64,000 nt of DNA, from contig NW_004624854.1 of NCBI RefSeq assembly GCF_000247695.1, positions 4,133,689-4,197,688 on the forward strand, read 5' to 3'. Of the stretch, positions 23,732 to 35,320 are shown piece after piece; position 1 is the stretch's first letter; each line of letters begins with the position of its first letter. The notes below the pieces were generated by a model, which was not told the origin of the DNA, searched no databases, and saw nothing but the letters and a program-made list of their open reading frames with translations. This DNA is from Heterocephalus glaber (lineage: Eukaryota; Chordata; Mammalia; Rodentia; Bathyergidae). The position numbers were made by a program, and so were the translations under genes.

Positions 23732-23823
23732 GGGCTGGGGATTTAGCTCAGTGGTTTTGCCGCCTGCTGCACAAGCGGAAGGATCTGAGTTCGATCCCCA
23801 GCACCAAAAAAAAAAAAAAAAAC
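23732..23823 (+). repeat. ID SINE with 14-bp target duplication
   Basis: GGGCTGGGGATTTAGCTCAG to GAGTTCGATCCCCAGCACC with a long A tail. Perfect duplications AAACAAGAGTGAGT at 23718-23731 and 23824-23837. It is inserted between the two inverted mariner fragments. Confidence 0.95.
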
Positions 23824-23879
23824 AAACAAGAGTGAGTACTGCTGCCAAGTGGCGTCCAGCAGGAAGGAGGCCCCGTGCC

Positions 23880-24150
23880 ATGGAAGCTGTCCTCCTTCTC
23901 CTTACCCACCAGATCTGGCACCACATGGCTCCAGAACTTCCCCAAACTCAAAATGACCATGCATGGAACATCTTTTAATCCAACCAAGACATTAGGCACT
24001 CAGGGCAGCACGACTGAAGACACTCACAAAAGAAGACTTTTCAGAACTGCTTCAGAAGGTGGGGACGGGAGTATTTTGAGGGAGACTCATGGCAATGTGT
24101 CTTTTACTGTAATAATTTCTTAATTTCAACGTTTGCCTTATTTTTATATT
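23880..24150 (+). mobile_element. Mariner transposase C-terminal fragment (right arm)
   Basis: On the + strand a broken frame gives KKTFQNCFRRWG followed by REYFEGD (about 24028-24084), the same C-terminal block as the left arm. An upstream LPQTQNDHAWNIF-type stretch corresponds to the usual 'LAP..FP.LK' region. A TGA at 24015-24017 and frame shifts kill it. Bases after the frame, including TAATAATTTCTTAATTT, are homologous to the reversed left-arm end. Confidence 0.75.
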
Positions 24151-26294
24151 ATGTGTTATTATTATTCACAGAGAATATTTCACTATAGCTGTGTGTATCC
24201 AGTTAGATGAGGTCTTTTGCCCTGAGCTTGCAAACAGACACACCTTCACCAAAACCCGGGTCTTTCAGGTGCTCAAATGCAATTTGCTTGTTTTGTAGTG
24301 GTAGTAACAATCCTGACTGTAGAGCGGGTGAAGATCCTTTCTATGATGAAAACAGTAACAGGTTCAAGATCGTCTTATTCAGTAAAAAGGGTATATAGAG
24401 AAAATTGCAGACTGGTGCTCACTGTTCCCCCCCCTCCCTGAATTTGGGGTACCACTATCTGCATCGTTTCAGAGGGCCAGCCAAAAAGGAGAGGCTAGAG
24501 GAATCAAAGATAGGAGTCAGCTTTGTTCCTTACCAGTCTTGGCCTTCTTCCAAGTAGCAAGGGCTTATTTTCTTGTAAATATCTATTTTTGCTGTAAAAG
24601 TAGAAATTATTAGAGACAAGAAATAGAACCACCAAAGACCAGGAAAAAAATTAGCAAAGTAAGTGAAAGAGAAATATGAGCCTTATGTCAGTGGGGTTTA
24701 ACCTCCATGATGCTGGCAATGCCCTGCTATAATTTTTAATTGAGCACTTAAAAATATATAATGCAAAGCCAAAATAGATTTTTTCAGTGGTTACATTATC
24801 ATCAGTTTTTATTCTGATTATAAAAGTTGTACACATTTATCATATTTTTTAAATATAGAAATACACCATCTGTATCCAATATACCCACTGAAATTTGGAG
24901 ATACATTTTCTTCCCCTGTATGTGGGTGTGTTTACACAAATCTAATCATATTTTGCACATTGATACAGCCATCTCTCTTGAAAATGTTTACTTACGCTTG
25001 AGGCTCAGTTGCTTGGTGACTGTTAGAAATGTTATATATGTTTACTGATAGGCATTTTTATTTCAGCTTAATTTCTGTGATCCAGATTCTCATTGTTCTT
25101 TCAGATTTCTCAGCATTCTTCAGGACAGACTGATTTGAGAGCCCAGCCATGACAGTTGTAGTTAAAATGTTTACCAGGCCCTTTACTCTAAGTCTGCATT
25201 AGGTAATGTCCTTGTTAGCTTCAGGAGACTAAACAGTGTGGGCCTGAAAACACTCCCATTTCTGCATCTAGATAAGAAGTAGCTTTAGGAGGTATAAGCA
25301 TTGTTTCCTGATAAAGTGTCCTTCCAGAGGTGCATTAAATTGGGTAAAAGTGGTGGCTGTTCTTTAGGAGTTTTCTTCCAAGTGGCAGTGTGCTGGTCGT
25401 TTCGGCTCACCTATGCAGCAAATCGAGAGCTGTCCTTAGCCACCTGCATCGGCCTACCAGACACTTTCTCTCACAAACAGGATGTGTAATAGCTGATAAA
25501 TGATTGAACGAATTGTAAAATTATATGCAACACCAACTGAAAAATCAATACTGCTGAAGGTCTAAATGCTTATTATGGTAAGAAGAGAGAAAAAAATAAA
25601 TAGTGAAAACCAATATCCAACTTTCTAGCTCCCCCCAGTGCAAAATAAAATTAGGAGGAAGTGGTTCCATTCATTCCTTTGTCATGAAGTGAAAAAAACA
25701 TAAGAAATCAGGACAATGCACTTGAGACAGAGGATCTCTCAAAGATTGTTTACTGCAGCTCTTTTTTATCTGTTACAGCCTTTTCAAAATCTTTCACATA
25801 GTAGTTCACTTTGTTATTCAAACTCATCCTACAATGAGCTTTCTGTAATCAAGATTGTTTTATCTGAAGCAATAAAAGTACTATTAGATCCCAAGTAGCC
25901 ATAAGGGCTTATAATCAGCAGATATTAGGAGATGTATATCTGGGGAAATTGCACAATGATTAGGGAAAAGGAAAAAATAAAAATGAAATAAAATATATGC
26001 TTCACATTAGCAAAAATTAGTGATGTATTTCTACAATAAACATAGATATCTGGATATATTTGAAACTTGAGGACATTCAAACATAACAAAAATTATCAAT
26101 TAGAATAAGTAAGTATGCTGTATTTGATAGCTGAATGCAGTTTAATTCTATTTAAATATTATTTTTCTTTCTTTGAAAGTATATTGATTTGGGAAAAATG
26201 AAATACAAAGGAGTTATGTGCATTGCATCAAACTTGGATGTTCAGACATAGGCGGGGAGGGGAATAAAAGAAGCAGCCCTGTGTTGATCAATGT
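24151..26294. other. Unassigned intronic sequence
   Basis: No gene or confident repeat. It includes a C-run near 24428-24436 and AT-rich stretches at 24830-24860 and 25960-26200. Confidence 0.5.
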
Positions 26295-26299
26295 ATCAG

Positions 26300-26750
26300 T
26301 GTATTAGGCAGGGTGTTCCAGAGAAACAGAGCCAGCAGATAGCTAGGTAGGTAGGTAAATAGACAGGCAAGCAGGCAACTTGCAGATAGATACGCAGATA
26401 CATAGATAGAAACATTGATGTACATAAAGAGCTAGATAATGCCCCAAATCCCAGCTACTTGGGAGGCTGAGGAAAAAGAATCTGAAGTTCAAGGCATAGC
26501 AAGACCCTTTCTCAAAATAAAGTAAAAGGCAGTTGTTGTGTACCTCAGCACTACCTTAGTTCAATCTCCAGTGCTGAGAGAGAGAGAGAGAGAGAAGAAC
26601 AAGGAACAAGGTCTCTTACATGGAATTGACTTATGCAATCATGAAGGCTGCTAAGCCCCTGGACCTTCTCCTGACAATCTCGAGACCATGAAGAACTGAC
26701 ATGGCCTAGTCTGATCTGAGTAACCAAATAGGAGATATTATTGATAGTTA
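26300..26750 (-). repeat. 3' LTR of ERV-L, diverged and interrupted by a SINE
   Basis: TGTATTAGGCAGGGTGTTCC and AGAGAAACAGAGCCAGCAGA match the R/U5-side end of the same LTR type. 'GGAATTGACTTATGCAATCA' and 'TGAAGGCTGC' continue it after the SINE at 26440-26600. A (TAGG/GATA)-rich patch at 26340-26400 replaces part of it. The upper boundary could not be fixed; 26750 is approximate. Confidence 0.7.
26440..26600 (+). repeat. Composite B1+ID SINE inside the ERV-L 3' LTR
   Basis: AAATCCCAGCTACTTGGGAG, GCTGAGGAAAAAGAATCTGA, AAGACCCTTTCTCAAAATAA, then an ID-like half with TTCAATCTCCAGTGCTGAGA, ending in (GA)n at 26577-26596. The LTR resumes after it, so the SINE is younger than the provirus. Confidence 0.8.
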
Positions 26751-27133
26751 CATCCTTATTTCTGTAACTGGTCATGTGGTCATGGTTGGTATCTATAACT
26801 ACTTCTTTCCACCGTATTTTCTTTGCTTTCAACAAGTACCTTCTTACTGGTTACATTTTTTTTTTACCTGATGAAGAGACCCAGACATTTATCTTTGATG
26901 GATCTCAGTCCTCTGACCTTTTGGCTAGATTGGGTTGTAGTAGTATATCATTGATTTTCACTATGGAGCATTTAGTACTAAGAGATTCCCTAAGAGCTTT
27001 TCATTATTTTTTCATTTTGGAAGAAAAGTTATGTCCCCTTGGTAGCCAGGATCAATCCACTAGCCAACACAGCAGTTCTCTTCTTGGCTTGTTGATTCAG
27101 AGGCATGAGGAGACCAAAGAGGCCAGGCAGCAG

Positions 27134-27400
27134 TCATAACTTCCCATTAAATGGGACAACTGATGTGTCTCTTTGTGCAATCATTCTTTCCTTTGGAGCT
27201 AAGATCACTGGACCAGTAAAGCATGAAGTCACAAAGACAGAAAGAAAAACTTCTGTTAGTGAGTCATTAGAGGTAATTGCATTCCTGTCTCTTGATTTCT
27301 TGACCAGAGAATCTTGACTGGGGAAATATACAGTGGCTATTGACTCAGCACATTGCAGCTGTTTGGACAACCTTGACCACACCCTGAAAATTGCTGCCAC
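27134..27400 (-). pseudogene. ERV-L dUTPase-region remnant
   Basis: The minus-strand frame contains GPVILAPKERMIAQRDTSVV followed by PFNGKL. This corresponds to the conserved start of the dUTPase that ERV-L elements carry downstream of integrase. The frame upstream of it is shifted, and no complete set of dUTPase motifs can be read. Position between the integrase remnant and the 3' LTR supports the call. Confidence 0.65.
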
Positions 27401-27453
27401 CTGACTGGCGATGTGACTGAGCCTTCATCGGGCTGTTCTATAGCTCTGTTAAG

Positions 27454-27790
27454 CTACTGTTTCCGGGAAGGATGTTTGGCGGGGAGGGCGGTAACACCAG
27501 TGAGCTGTATGAGCATGAGCTCGTTGTCACAGTTCTTTGCTGGTGAAGCACGTTCCTTGGTCAGAAGGAATGCTGTAAAGAACACCGTAACTATGGGTAG
27601 GTCATTCCCAGATGGTGGTTTTCGGGAAAGCACATCCATATCCTGAGTATCTATTCCAGTAAGGACAAATTGTGGCTCCTTCAGTGATGGAACCATTCCA
27701 ATATAATCAACCTGCCACAGCTCACTTACCTCAGCGGTGATGCCATACTGGGGCTTGGTGTTAGTTTCTGCTGCTGACAGATTAGGAGCT
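27454..27790 (-). pseudogene. ERV-L integrase-region remnant
   Basis: On the minus strand, PQFVLTGIDTQDMDVLSRKP is a recognisable version of the integrase core start (the block around the first catalytic Asp in 'GID'). The rest of the core is frameshifted and stops soon after. It lies downstream of the RNase H remnant, as in pol. Confidence 0.75.
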
Positions 27791-28193
27791 CAGCAGTGGC
27801 CACAGCCAGGCTGATCTTTGTGAGTGGAAGTTCATGTTACTGAGTCCAGACCCAGCCTCCCTCCCAGCCAGCAAGACAGCTTTGTTTCTGAGCCTACTGA
27901 GTGATGACAGGATCCCTGGACAGAACCTGACCAATATCCACAGAACAGGCCACTTGATTATTAAAATCTTCCTCTGTTAAAATTATCCTTTTAGAAGCCT
28001 TCACATGGGGTGCAAATACCTTCACTTTTTGCCTATTGTAGACCTATCCACATAGTTCTTCTCAAGATTTCCTTGTCACCAGTGCTCCAATCATGTTCTA
28101 TCCAAGTTCTTGACCACCCAGTCATAAATCAGTATACAATCACACACCCTAACATCTCTTCTTCCAAGCAGAGTGAACAGTCATGTGCAGCAC

Positions 28194-28400
28194 TCAGAGT
28201 TGTGCCCACTGGAGGGATTTCCCTCTACCACACTCCTTCAGCAGCATCCCAGGAAGGGGCTGTGACCCTGCAGCTATCCTCTTACACCGGGCCCAAGTCC
28301 TGCTTTCTGCTGTTGACTTTTCATGGGAGCAGCCATGCAGCCATAGGTGCAGGTGGGATAGGGAAAGAAGGTGGTGCGGCAGAAGTGGTGACTGTGACAT
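28194..28400 (-). pseudogene. ERV-L RNase H-region remnant
   Basis: The frame ends in GKSLQWAQL, matching the RNase H block that contains the catalytic Glu in related pol proteins (here the aligned position reads Gln, so the active residue appears lost). Upstream text is frame-shifted. It sits between RT and integrase remnants. Confidence 0.65.
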
Positions 28401-29099
28401 TCAGGCACCATCTCTTCATGTAACTTACTTGTGTCTCAGGGCCTGATTTCATAGAAAGCATTTCCATTTAATAATGGAAAGTTGTGCACACCTACCTACA
28501 TGTATTGCTACAAGAAAGAGCTCATGATGAGAAACCTGGTTTACATAATAACTTGGTGGGCAACGGTTAAGTGTTCAATCTGCAGTAAGGCTTTTATCGG
28601 GCCAAGAGCTATTTCTTAAAAGGAGAATAGTTATCTGCAGAGGGTATCAGGGCTTTGCTCCAAAATCCTGTAGACTTGAGCCTGCCAAAGACTCCACGCT
28701 GCATTCCTGTCATCACTAACACTTCAGCTACCAATGGATCTGATAGTCCTGTAGTTCAAATGGCAGCTTGCATGGCACCCTGGACCTGTGGTAGAGCTTT
28801 TTCTTATTCTGAGTGCTACTCAGACCTAGCAGCTTTTCAGGCACAAGGTAGATGGACCAAAGCAACAGGCTCAAATAGGAACTGTATTGCCTCCAAAATC
28901 CAAGAAGTCCAGCTAGGCATTATGCCTCTTTGTTGGTTGTGAAAGAGGCAGATGCAAAAATCTATCCTCTACCTTAGTAGAGATAGCTCAATATATCCCA
29001 CACCATCAGACCCTAGAAATTTCACTGAATTTTCCTGAATATTTGTGAAAATTATTTTCCACTTCCTGACATGCAAATATCATACCAGTAAGGAAAAAG

Positions 29100-29740
29100 T
29101 AGTTTCTACATCTTGTGTTCTAGCTCCATTCAGCATAATGTCGTATTGTTTCGAAGGAAAGAATAATCAGGATTCCTGTGAACTAAATTATGATGTAGTG
29201 CAGAGAGTTGATAAATCCCTGACACATGGTGGTGAAGGTTTATTGGTAGCCTGGCTAGCTGTAAACAGACTGCTTCTAGTGGTTCTTATTGGCCAGTGTA
29301 GAGAAAAAGACATCTGTTAGATCATACCAGGTACTGGGGATGTGTTAATTTTATCAAGCAATAAAGCCACATCTACTTCAGCAGTTGCATTTGAAGTCAC
29401 TTCCCGGTTAAGCTTATGATAATCCACTGTCAGTGGCGAGGCACGGGTCCAGTAGGAAAGCTGAATGGTGATAGGATGCGAATCACCATCCCCGAATCTT
29501 CCAGGTCCTTGATGATGGCACTGATCTTTGCAGTCCCTCCAAAAATGCAGCATTGCTTTGGGTGTAACGTTTCCCTGTGTGAAGGCAATTCTAGAAACTT
29601 CTTCTTGGCCTTTCCCACCATACTAGTTCTTATTCCACAAGACAAAAAGAAGAGGAGAGGAGATTCTGCTGACTGCTCAGGATGTGCAAGACCCACTGAG
29701 TCACTGAAAGATAGATAAGCTAAAACTTTAGTCACCACCT
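29100..29740 (-). pseudogene. ERV-L reverse transcriptase remnant
   Basis: Two overlapping minus-strand frames carry RT blocks. 29430-29738 contains GGTAKISAIIKDLEDSGMVI; 29317-29553 contains LTVDYHKLNREVTSNATAEV and KINTSPVP. The switch between frames near 29430-29450 is a frameshift, and a stop follows at about 29317. Further down, at about 29130-29147, the box expected to hold the catalytic Asp pair reads Y-D-I-M-L, two residues short, so the enzyme is dead. This is the main evidence for ERV-L. Confidence 0.88.
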
Positions 29741-31568
29741 GGCCTCTCCAGGCCCTTGTCCTGACTGGTGGACCAGTGGCATTTTGAGTATGCCAGAATT
29801 GTTGGTGGTTTGCTCATCCCAGAAGGTCTGATCCTAATGCATAATTAAGATCTATATTAGCAGCTATAAGACCCTTTGGGGAAGACTGGGGAGAAGATGC
29901 ACAGTATAAATGTCAGGCATTGCATGGAGACACTTCCCCTTCATTCAGAGGTTTCTGGGTCCATACACTGGACCAAGTCTGAGAACTGCTGGAGGCTCTT
30001 AGGTACCTGCTCTTAAGATTCAGGTTAGACTTTTATTTACTTAACCTAGAATTTCTCTGCCTAGACAGACCAAGAGCTTGGTAGACTTTCTGCCTGTTTT
30101 ACTTTAAGAACACTATGGTCAACTAGCCAGCACCATAGGTCTGCACAAGTGGAACTATTCTAATGCTGCTTTGCCTCTGGTGTCCTCCATAATAACCCCA
30201 TCCATGTTGCTTTTGGTAATAGAGTGCTGCTTTTGACCTCTGACGTATTGAGCTCTAGTACCTCACCTGGCATTTAGGTTCATTAATACAGTTACTGCAG
30301 TTCCTACTGTAAATTCTTGCCTATAGATTAGAGCAATTATAGAGCTCTTCAAGGGTGCCATGGTTCTTCTCGTGAATTTATTTCTCACTGTGTGAGTAAA
30401 AAGTGCGTCTTCTACCCCCTCCCACTGTGGATGAGTAGGTCTTAAATGACCAGTCCCCGCTAGCATTCTAATCTCCCTCGGCCTTTGAATCTCTTCCATA
30501 TTGAGCCAAGGCAGATACAGCCTCTCTAAGTCACTTGCTGTGTGCCACCTTTGGTCCATGTTTCAGCCAACCAAACTGTTAGAGCCCTTTCTAGTCCCTC
30601 AAACTGCAACCAACATTAGGTGTCAAATCTCTGCTTAGTAAGTCTGTTTCAGCAAGTTCAGCTTGATCCAACTCCATGTTTCCATGGTTTTTTCCACCAT
30701 TATTCCACACATTTATCCATTCCCATGCATTCCCTAGATTTTTGTCCATGAAAGTAAAAACACTCAAGTAGTTTTTGGAGTATAACAGGCTTCCTCATGT
30801 GTCACACTTTGCTATTTGACTTTTAGACGCTGTTGGGACTTGAGTCCAGTTACAGGTCTAGAAGCAGAGAACCGATGGGAGGCTCAGTATTGTTTTCTGC
30901 ATCAACTGCCTTGGGCTGTTCTTAGAAAATTCAAGGTTAATCTCCTCAGATGGAGATGGAGAGAAGCTCTCACTAACAGAGAAAGCTGCTCAGAATTGAG
31001 TAGTTGGGTTTCCCCAGCTTCACCAGGCTTTTTCCATGTATCCCATTCCAACTTTCCAGGCACCATTTCTTTCCCCAAACAATGCCTGTATGTTACAGTA
31101 GACAACCTGCAAGGCTCCTGCTTCAACTTGTGTTGTAATTCAGTCAGTCACAGGATGAAATTCCCGGTTTCTGTCAGCAGTGTCACCCCTGTGACTACAA
31201 GAGGAAAGGATCTCCTTCAGAGGATGAATAAAATTCTTCAGGTCACTTTTGCAGCACTTAGATTATAAATTTGAATCCCTGAAATCATCTTTATTTTGCC
31301 CCCATTTTATCCATCAAAATAAATAGCAACCAGCCAATTTTACTATATTTATTGGTTTGCACAAAATGTTTGACTTTATAATATTGTCGCCCAGATCTTT
31401 GCTTTTTCTAAGTCTTTGATTAGGAGTGTCCATTGGTGATATTTTTTATACCACTAACACCATGGATAATGATCTCTTTCCTATTAGAAATAAATAATCG
31501 GTTCCAGAAACCTCAGACCCATCTGAAAAAAACTTCTGTTCTTTGAAAACCATGCTCAGTATCAGTAC
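29741..31568 (-). pseudogene. ERV-L leader and gag-position region
   Basis: Between the RT remnant and the 5' LTR lie about 1.8 kb with the length and place of leader plus gag. Minus-strand open pieces at 30263-30559 and 30902-31126 may be gag fragments, but I cannot match a conserved gag motif. A primer-binding site next to the LTR could not be read with confidence. Confidence 0.5.
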
Positions 31569-32034
31569 CTGGTTTGGTTATGATTTTCCAGAGAAATAGA
31601 ACCAATAGGGTATGGAGTAGGGGAGGAAGACAGGGGAGAGAAAGAGAGATTATAGGAAATTAACTCACATGGAGCTAGACAAGTCCCAATATCTGCAGTC
31701 AGCGAGGTGGGGACCCTGAATATCCAGACTGAGCATGGGAAGCTGTGGTTCCAGAAGGAGCTAGTGTTTCAGCTCATGTCCCAACTGGAAAGGCAGGAAA
31801 TAGGGAAATAACCCATGTCCCAGCTCAAGACAGTCATGCAAGAGGAATGCCGTCTTACCCAGAGCTTCAGCTAATTGCATTAAGGAGCTCGGTCTGCTTT
31901 CCTCAGTCTGCCAAGTCAGATGCTAACATCATCTCACCCAGAAAAACCCTCCCAGGCACACCCAGAATCATACTTGATCAAATGTCTTAATACCTGTGGC
32001 ACAGTCAGATTGACACACAAAATTAACCATCGTA
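31569..32034 (-). repeat. 5' LTR of ERV-L (MLT2-like)
   Basis: On the + strand, 'GATTTTCCAGAGAAATAGAA', 'GAGAGATTATAGGAAATTAA', 'TCTGCTTTCCTCAGTCTGCC', 'AGGCACACCCAGAATCATAC' and 'TTGACACACAAAATTAACCA' are the reverse of an MLT2-class ERV-L LTR. On the coding strand the U3 start is the reverse of AAAATTAACCATCGTA, and the polyadenylation signal region is near the GAGAGATTATAGG block. It is about 466 bp and substantially diverged. Confidence 0.88.
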
Positions 32035-32544
32035 ATCAGTATCTGACATGTTGGTGTAAAGCTCTTACATATTTCGGGGACGTAGTACTCTGCCATGTTT
32101 TACAGCTACATTGGTCATTATTGTAATAACAATCATGTTGCAGTTGTTTTGGAAAAACTATTCCTTTCTGGGATGTGCATGTCATGAAGCTCCAGCTAGA
32201 AGAAAACTCACTAATGTTTTAAAAAACCTTATGCTTTTCAGGCAACTTTCTCCTGTCTTGTGATCCTCAACATGTCAATGAAGTAGGGAGGGCAGGTAAT
32301 CTTGACAGCCACATACAGGAAGCTTGTGAATGGTTAAGAATGATCAACATGTAGCACAAAGGAATGGTTTGAATGGTTTCTGCCATTATCTCATCAAAGC
32401 TACTAAAAAGATATTTTTAGAGGGAGAGGAGCTGAAGTGGCACAGTGAAAAGGCCAGTGGACCAGGGGCTCAGAGAGCGGAGACCCCACTTTGGGTGAGA
32501 GCACATCTCTTCTCTGGTCTCTGCTTTCTTTGATATGATCCGTA

Positions 32545-33960
32545 TAGAACAACAGATTATAGCACAATTCACATAAAACCCACTCAAAGCATGCAATTGA
32601 ATGGTTTTTAGGATATTCACCAAGTTGTGCAGCCTTACACACAATTTTTTTCATCGCTCCAAAAAGTATTTCGTACATACCAGCAACCCCTCCTCGTGTC
32701 CCCCCTCGTATCCTTCTCCAGCAGTAGGCAACCACCAATCTACTTTTGTCTTTATAGATTTCTGTGCTCTAGACATTGCATGTAAAGAAAATCATTCGCT
32801 GTGTGATCCTTTTTGAGTTCTTTTGCTTAACATAATGCCATCCACTTTGAAAGCAGCATCTGTACTTACTGTTTTAATGGGTGAAAATATTCTAATATGG
32901 GAAATCTATATTTGGGCTATCCATCCATCAGTTAATAACATTAAGCTGTTTCCAGTGTTTGGCTATCATGAAAAGGCTGTTACAAATATTTGTGTACATG
33001 TTTTTAGTTCTCTAGGTTCTACACCTCTTAATGGAATTTCTGGGTCATGTGGTAACTCTGCGTTTAACTTTCTGAAGAACTGGCAAACTGTTTCCCACTT
33101 ATTTTCCCATCAGCAGCACGTGAATGCCTGAAGTTCTCTACAACCGTGTCAGTACTCGGTATCAAATGTCTTTTGATGATGATAACACTACTGGGTATGA
33201 AGTGGTATCTGATTGTTAGTTTTATTTGCGTTTCCCAGATGGCTCATAATATTGTGTCTCTTTTTATTCACACATTGGACATTTAGATGTCTTTGGGGGA
33301 GAAATGTCTATTCAGACCCTTTATGCATTTTTAAATTGAGTTACCTATTTATTTCTCAATTGAATTTTTAAAATATAGTCTAGACACAAGTCCCTTGTCA
33401 GGTGAGTGATTTGTAAATACTTTCTTTATGCTATGAAGTTGCTTTTTCACTCTTTTGGTGGCATATTTTAAAACCAAGGTTTTTAATTTTGGTGATTCCC
33501 AGTTCATTTGTTCTTTGGGTCAGTGCCCATACCTAAGAAAGCTTTGCTTAACTGAAGGTCACAAAGATTTATTCCTATATTTTCTATCCAGAAGCTTATA
33601 GTTTTAGCTTTATATTGAGGCTCATGGTCCATTTTGAGTTAATGTTTGTGTACAGATACAGAATTGGGAGAAGGTCTCCAAATTCAGTTTTTGCATGTGG
33701 TTATCCAGCTGTTAGAGTATTATTTGTTTCAAAAACAGTTCTTTCCTCATTGAGTTTGCTTTGCCTCCTTGTTGAAATCAATTAACCCTGTGTGCAAGGA
33801 TTTATCTCTATATCTTTTCTGTCTCAGTGATAGACTCCAGTTTTTATGCCAGAACCGGACTCTGTTTTCTCATAGGAAGAATTCAGGAAACAAAGACATT
33901 GGTCTGTGTGGTTCTCCTGGCCCCTTTGAGGCCTAACATTACCAACAGTGTGGTCCAAAC
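32545..33960 (-). mobile_element. Old L1 ORF2 end and 3' UTR, minus strand
   Basis: Read on the + strand, the blocks are the reverse of an L1M-type 3' half: 'AATTGAATGGTTTTTAGGAT', 'CACCAAGTTGTGCAGCC', 'GGCAACCACCAATCTACTTT', 'TTTCTGGGTCATGTGGTAAC', 'GAAGTGGTATCTGATTGTTA', 'GAGAAATGTCTATTCAGACC', 'ACACAAGTCCCTTGTCAGGT' and 'CATTTTGAGTTAATGTTTGT'. ORF2 is disrupted throughout. It begins about 500 bp beyond the ERV-L provirus. Confidence 0.88.
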
Positions 33961-35140
33961 TCCTGTGACCTGTAAAGCGCTGTTCCCATCACCTCAGGGC
34001 CCCTACTGGCATTGTCCTCTTTTCTTTTTGGCCTAAAATTTCCACCAACTTATTTTTAAATGAGAGAAGATAATCTGTTCTGTCCGGAAGGCAACATGTC
34101 CCGCTCTGTGTTTAACTATTCCTTAGCAGAACTTAGTTTTTCATGTTCGTTAATCATCTCTTTAGAAACCACAGAATATAAGAAACTCTTCAAAGGATTT
34201 GAAGTAGCTGAGGCAAAAGATAAACATACAATGAAGCTCTTTAAATCAGAGGAGAAATTGAAGAGATGAATAAGGAAATAATGTTGAGAAGAAGGAAGAA
34301 GATGAAATATAGGAGAGAAAGAATAGTTTTTTAAAAACCAAGGCTAAGTGAAGCTGCTTTGATTAATCAAAAAGCTTATCTCTGAGCATTTTGCATTAAA
34401 GGTAAGAAAGAAAAGGAATAACCCTCATAGTGAATTAGAAAAGACAAGCTGTTCAACAGGAGATATTTTACTACTTCTTAGCGCCACAACAATTTATGTT
34501 GTATGCATTTAGAAAGATTTTGAATTAAAGTCACCATCCTTGATTACTACAAAATTATTCATCTAGGAACTTTATAATATATGAATGACAAAGTTCTAAG
34601 AAGTGGTTCTCTGTGAGAACTGAATACCGATATCCAGATTCTCTGTGCCATTGTTAGGCTTGGCCGGCTCAGAATGAAATTAAAACAGAGGAGTAGATGG
34701 CCAGCATATCCCACAGTCACCTCTTAATTATCATTTATCGCAGCTGGAGATTTGGCAGAACAGCTGACATATCTGACAGGAGTCTTTACAGTCACGATTC
34801 CCATGTACAGACAGACAGCAGATGTTGGTGTTGCGGACTACAGGAGCGTCCTGGGATCCCAAGATGGCCCTAGGGTGCCATTTCCTGAGCTGCTCTCTCC
34901 TTCATCCCAAACCACTTGTGAACAACTTAGAAATTGGATGACTTGGTTTGTGATATTAAAGTACCATTACCATACTATTATAGAGCTTTTTAAAATTTTT
35001 ACTAGTAAGTAAGAATAAAGGTTGATATATAAGTTATACCAAGTGAGAAAATTTTGATCTGATCACATTTTTGTGGTAAAGATTCAGGGAGTTTTACAGC
35101 TATACAGAAGTGAGAAGTTTCTTGAGGCAAACAGAAGAGG
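33961..35140. other. Unassigned intronic sequence
   Basis: No gene or assignable repeat seen. It contains purine-rich AAG-type runs near 34240-34330. Confidence 0.5.
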
Positions 35141-35149
35141 CTATATGAA

Positions 35150-35320
35150 TCATGGGCACCAATTTAATCTTTGACAACAGAATGATGAGTTAGGTATTAT
35201 TTTCCTCCATTTCTAGAAAGGATGAAGCCAAGTTGCAGAGAGATAAATCGCATGTTAAACGTATGTTCCTAGGTTGAGATGGATTTTTGAGTTCAACCTC
35301 AGCTTTTTTTTTAACTCAAA
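35150..35320 (-). repeat. MIR-like SINE
   Basis: 'TAGGTATTATTTTCCTCCAT', 'TTCTAGAAAGGATGAAGCCA' and 'AGTTGCAGAGAGATAAATCG' match the reverse MIR core ('taggtactattat', 'aaactgaggcacagagaggt'). Confidence 0.6.

Larger units (their letters stand above)
26300..32034 (-). mobile_element. Near-complete ERV-L (class III) provirus, inactive
   Basis: A 5.7-kb endogenous retrovirus on the minus strand. The 5' LTR is at the high-coordinate end, the 3' LTR at the low end. In between lie a gag-position region and pol remnants in the order RT, RNase H, integrase, dUTPase, the layout of ERV-L, with no env seen. Outer ends are TGTATTAGGC at 26300 and AACCATCGTA ending at 32034. They are flanked by identical ATCAG pentamers (26295-26299 and 32035-32039), a 5-bp duplication as expected for ERV-L. 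Every coding domain has stops or frameshifts, so it cannot encode a working protein. Confidence 0.9.

Noticed and set aside
30816..31268. 150-codon open frame on the plus strand
   Set aside because: It is antisense to the gag-position region of the minus-strand ERV-L provirus.
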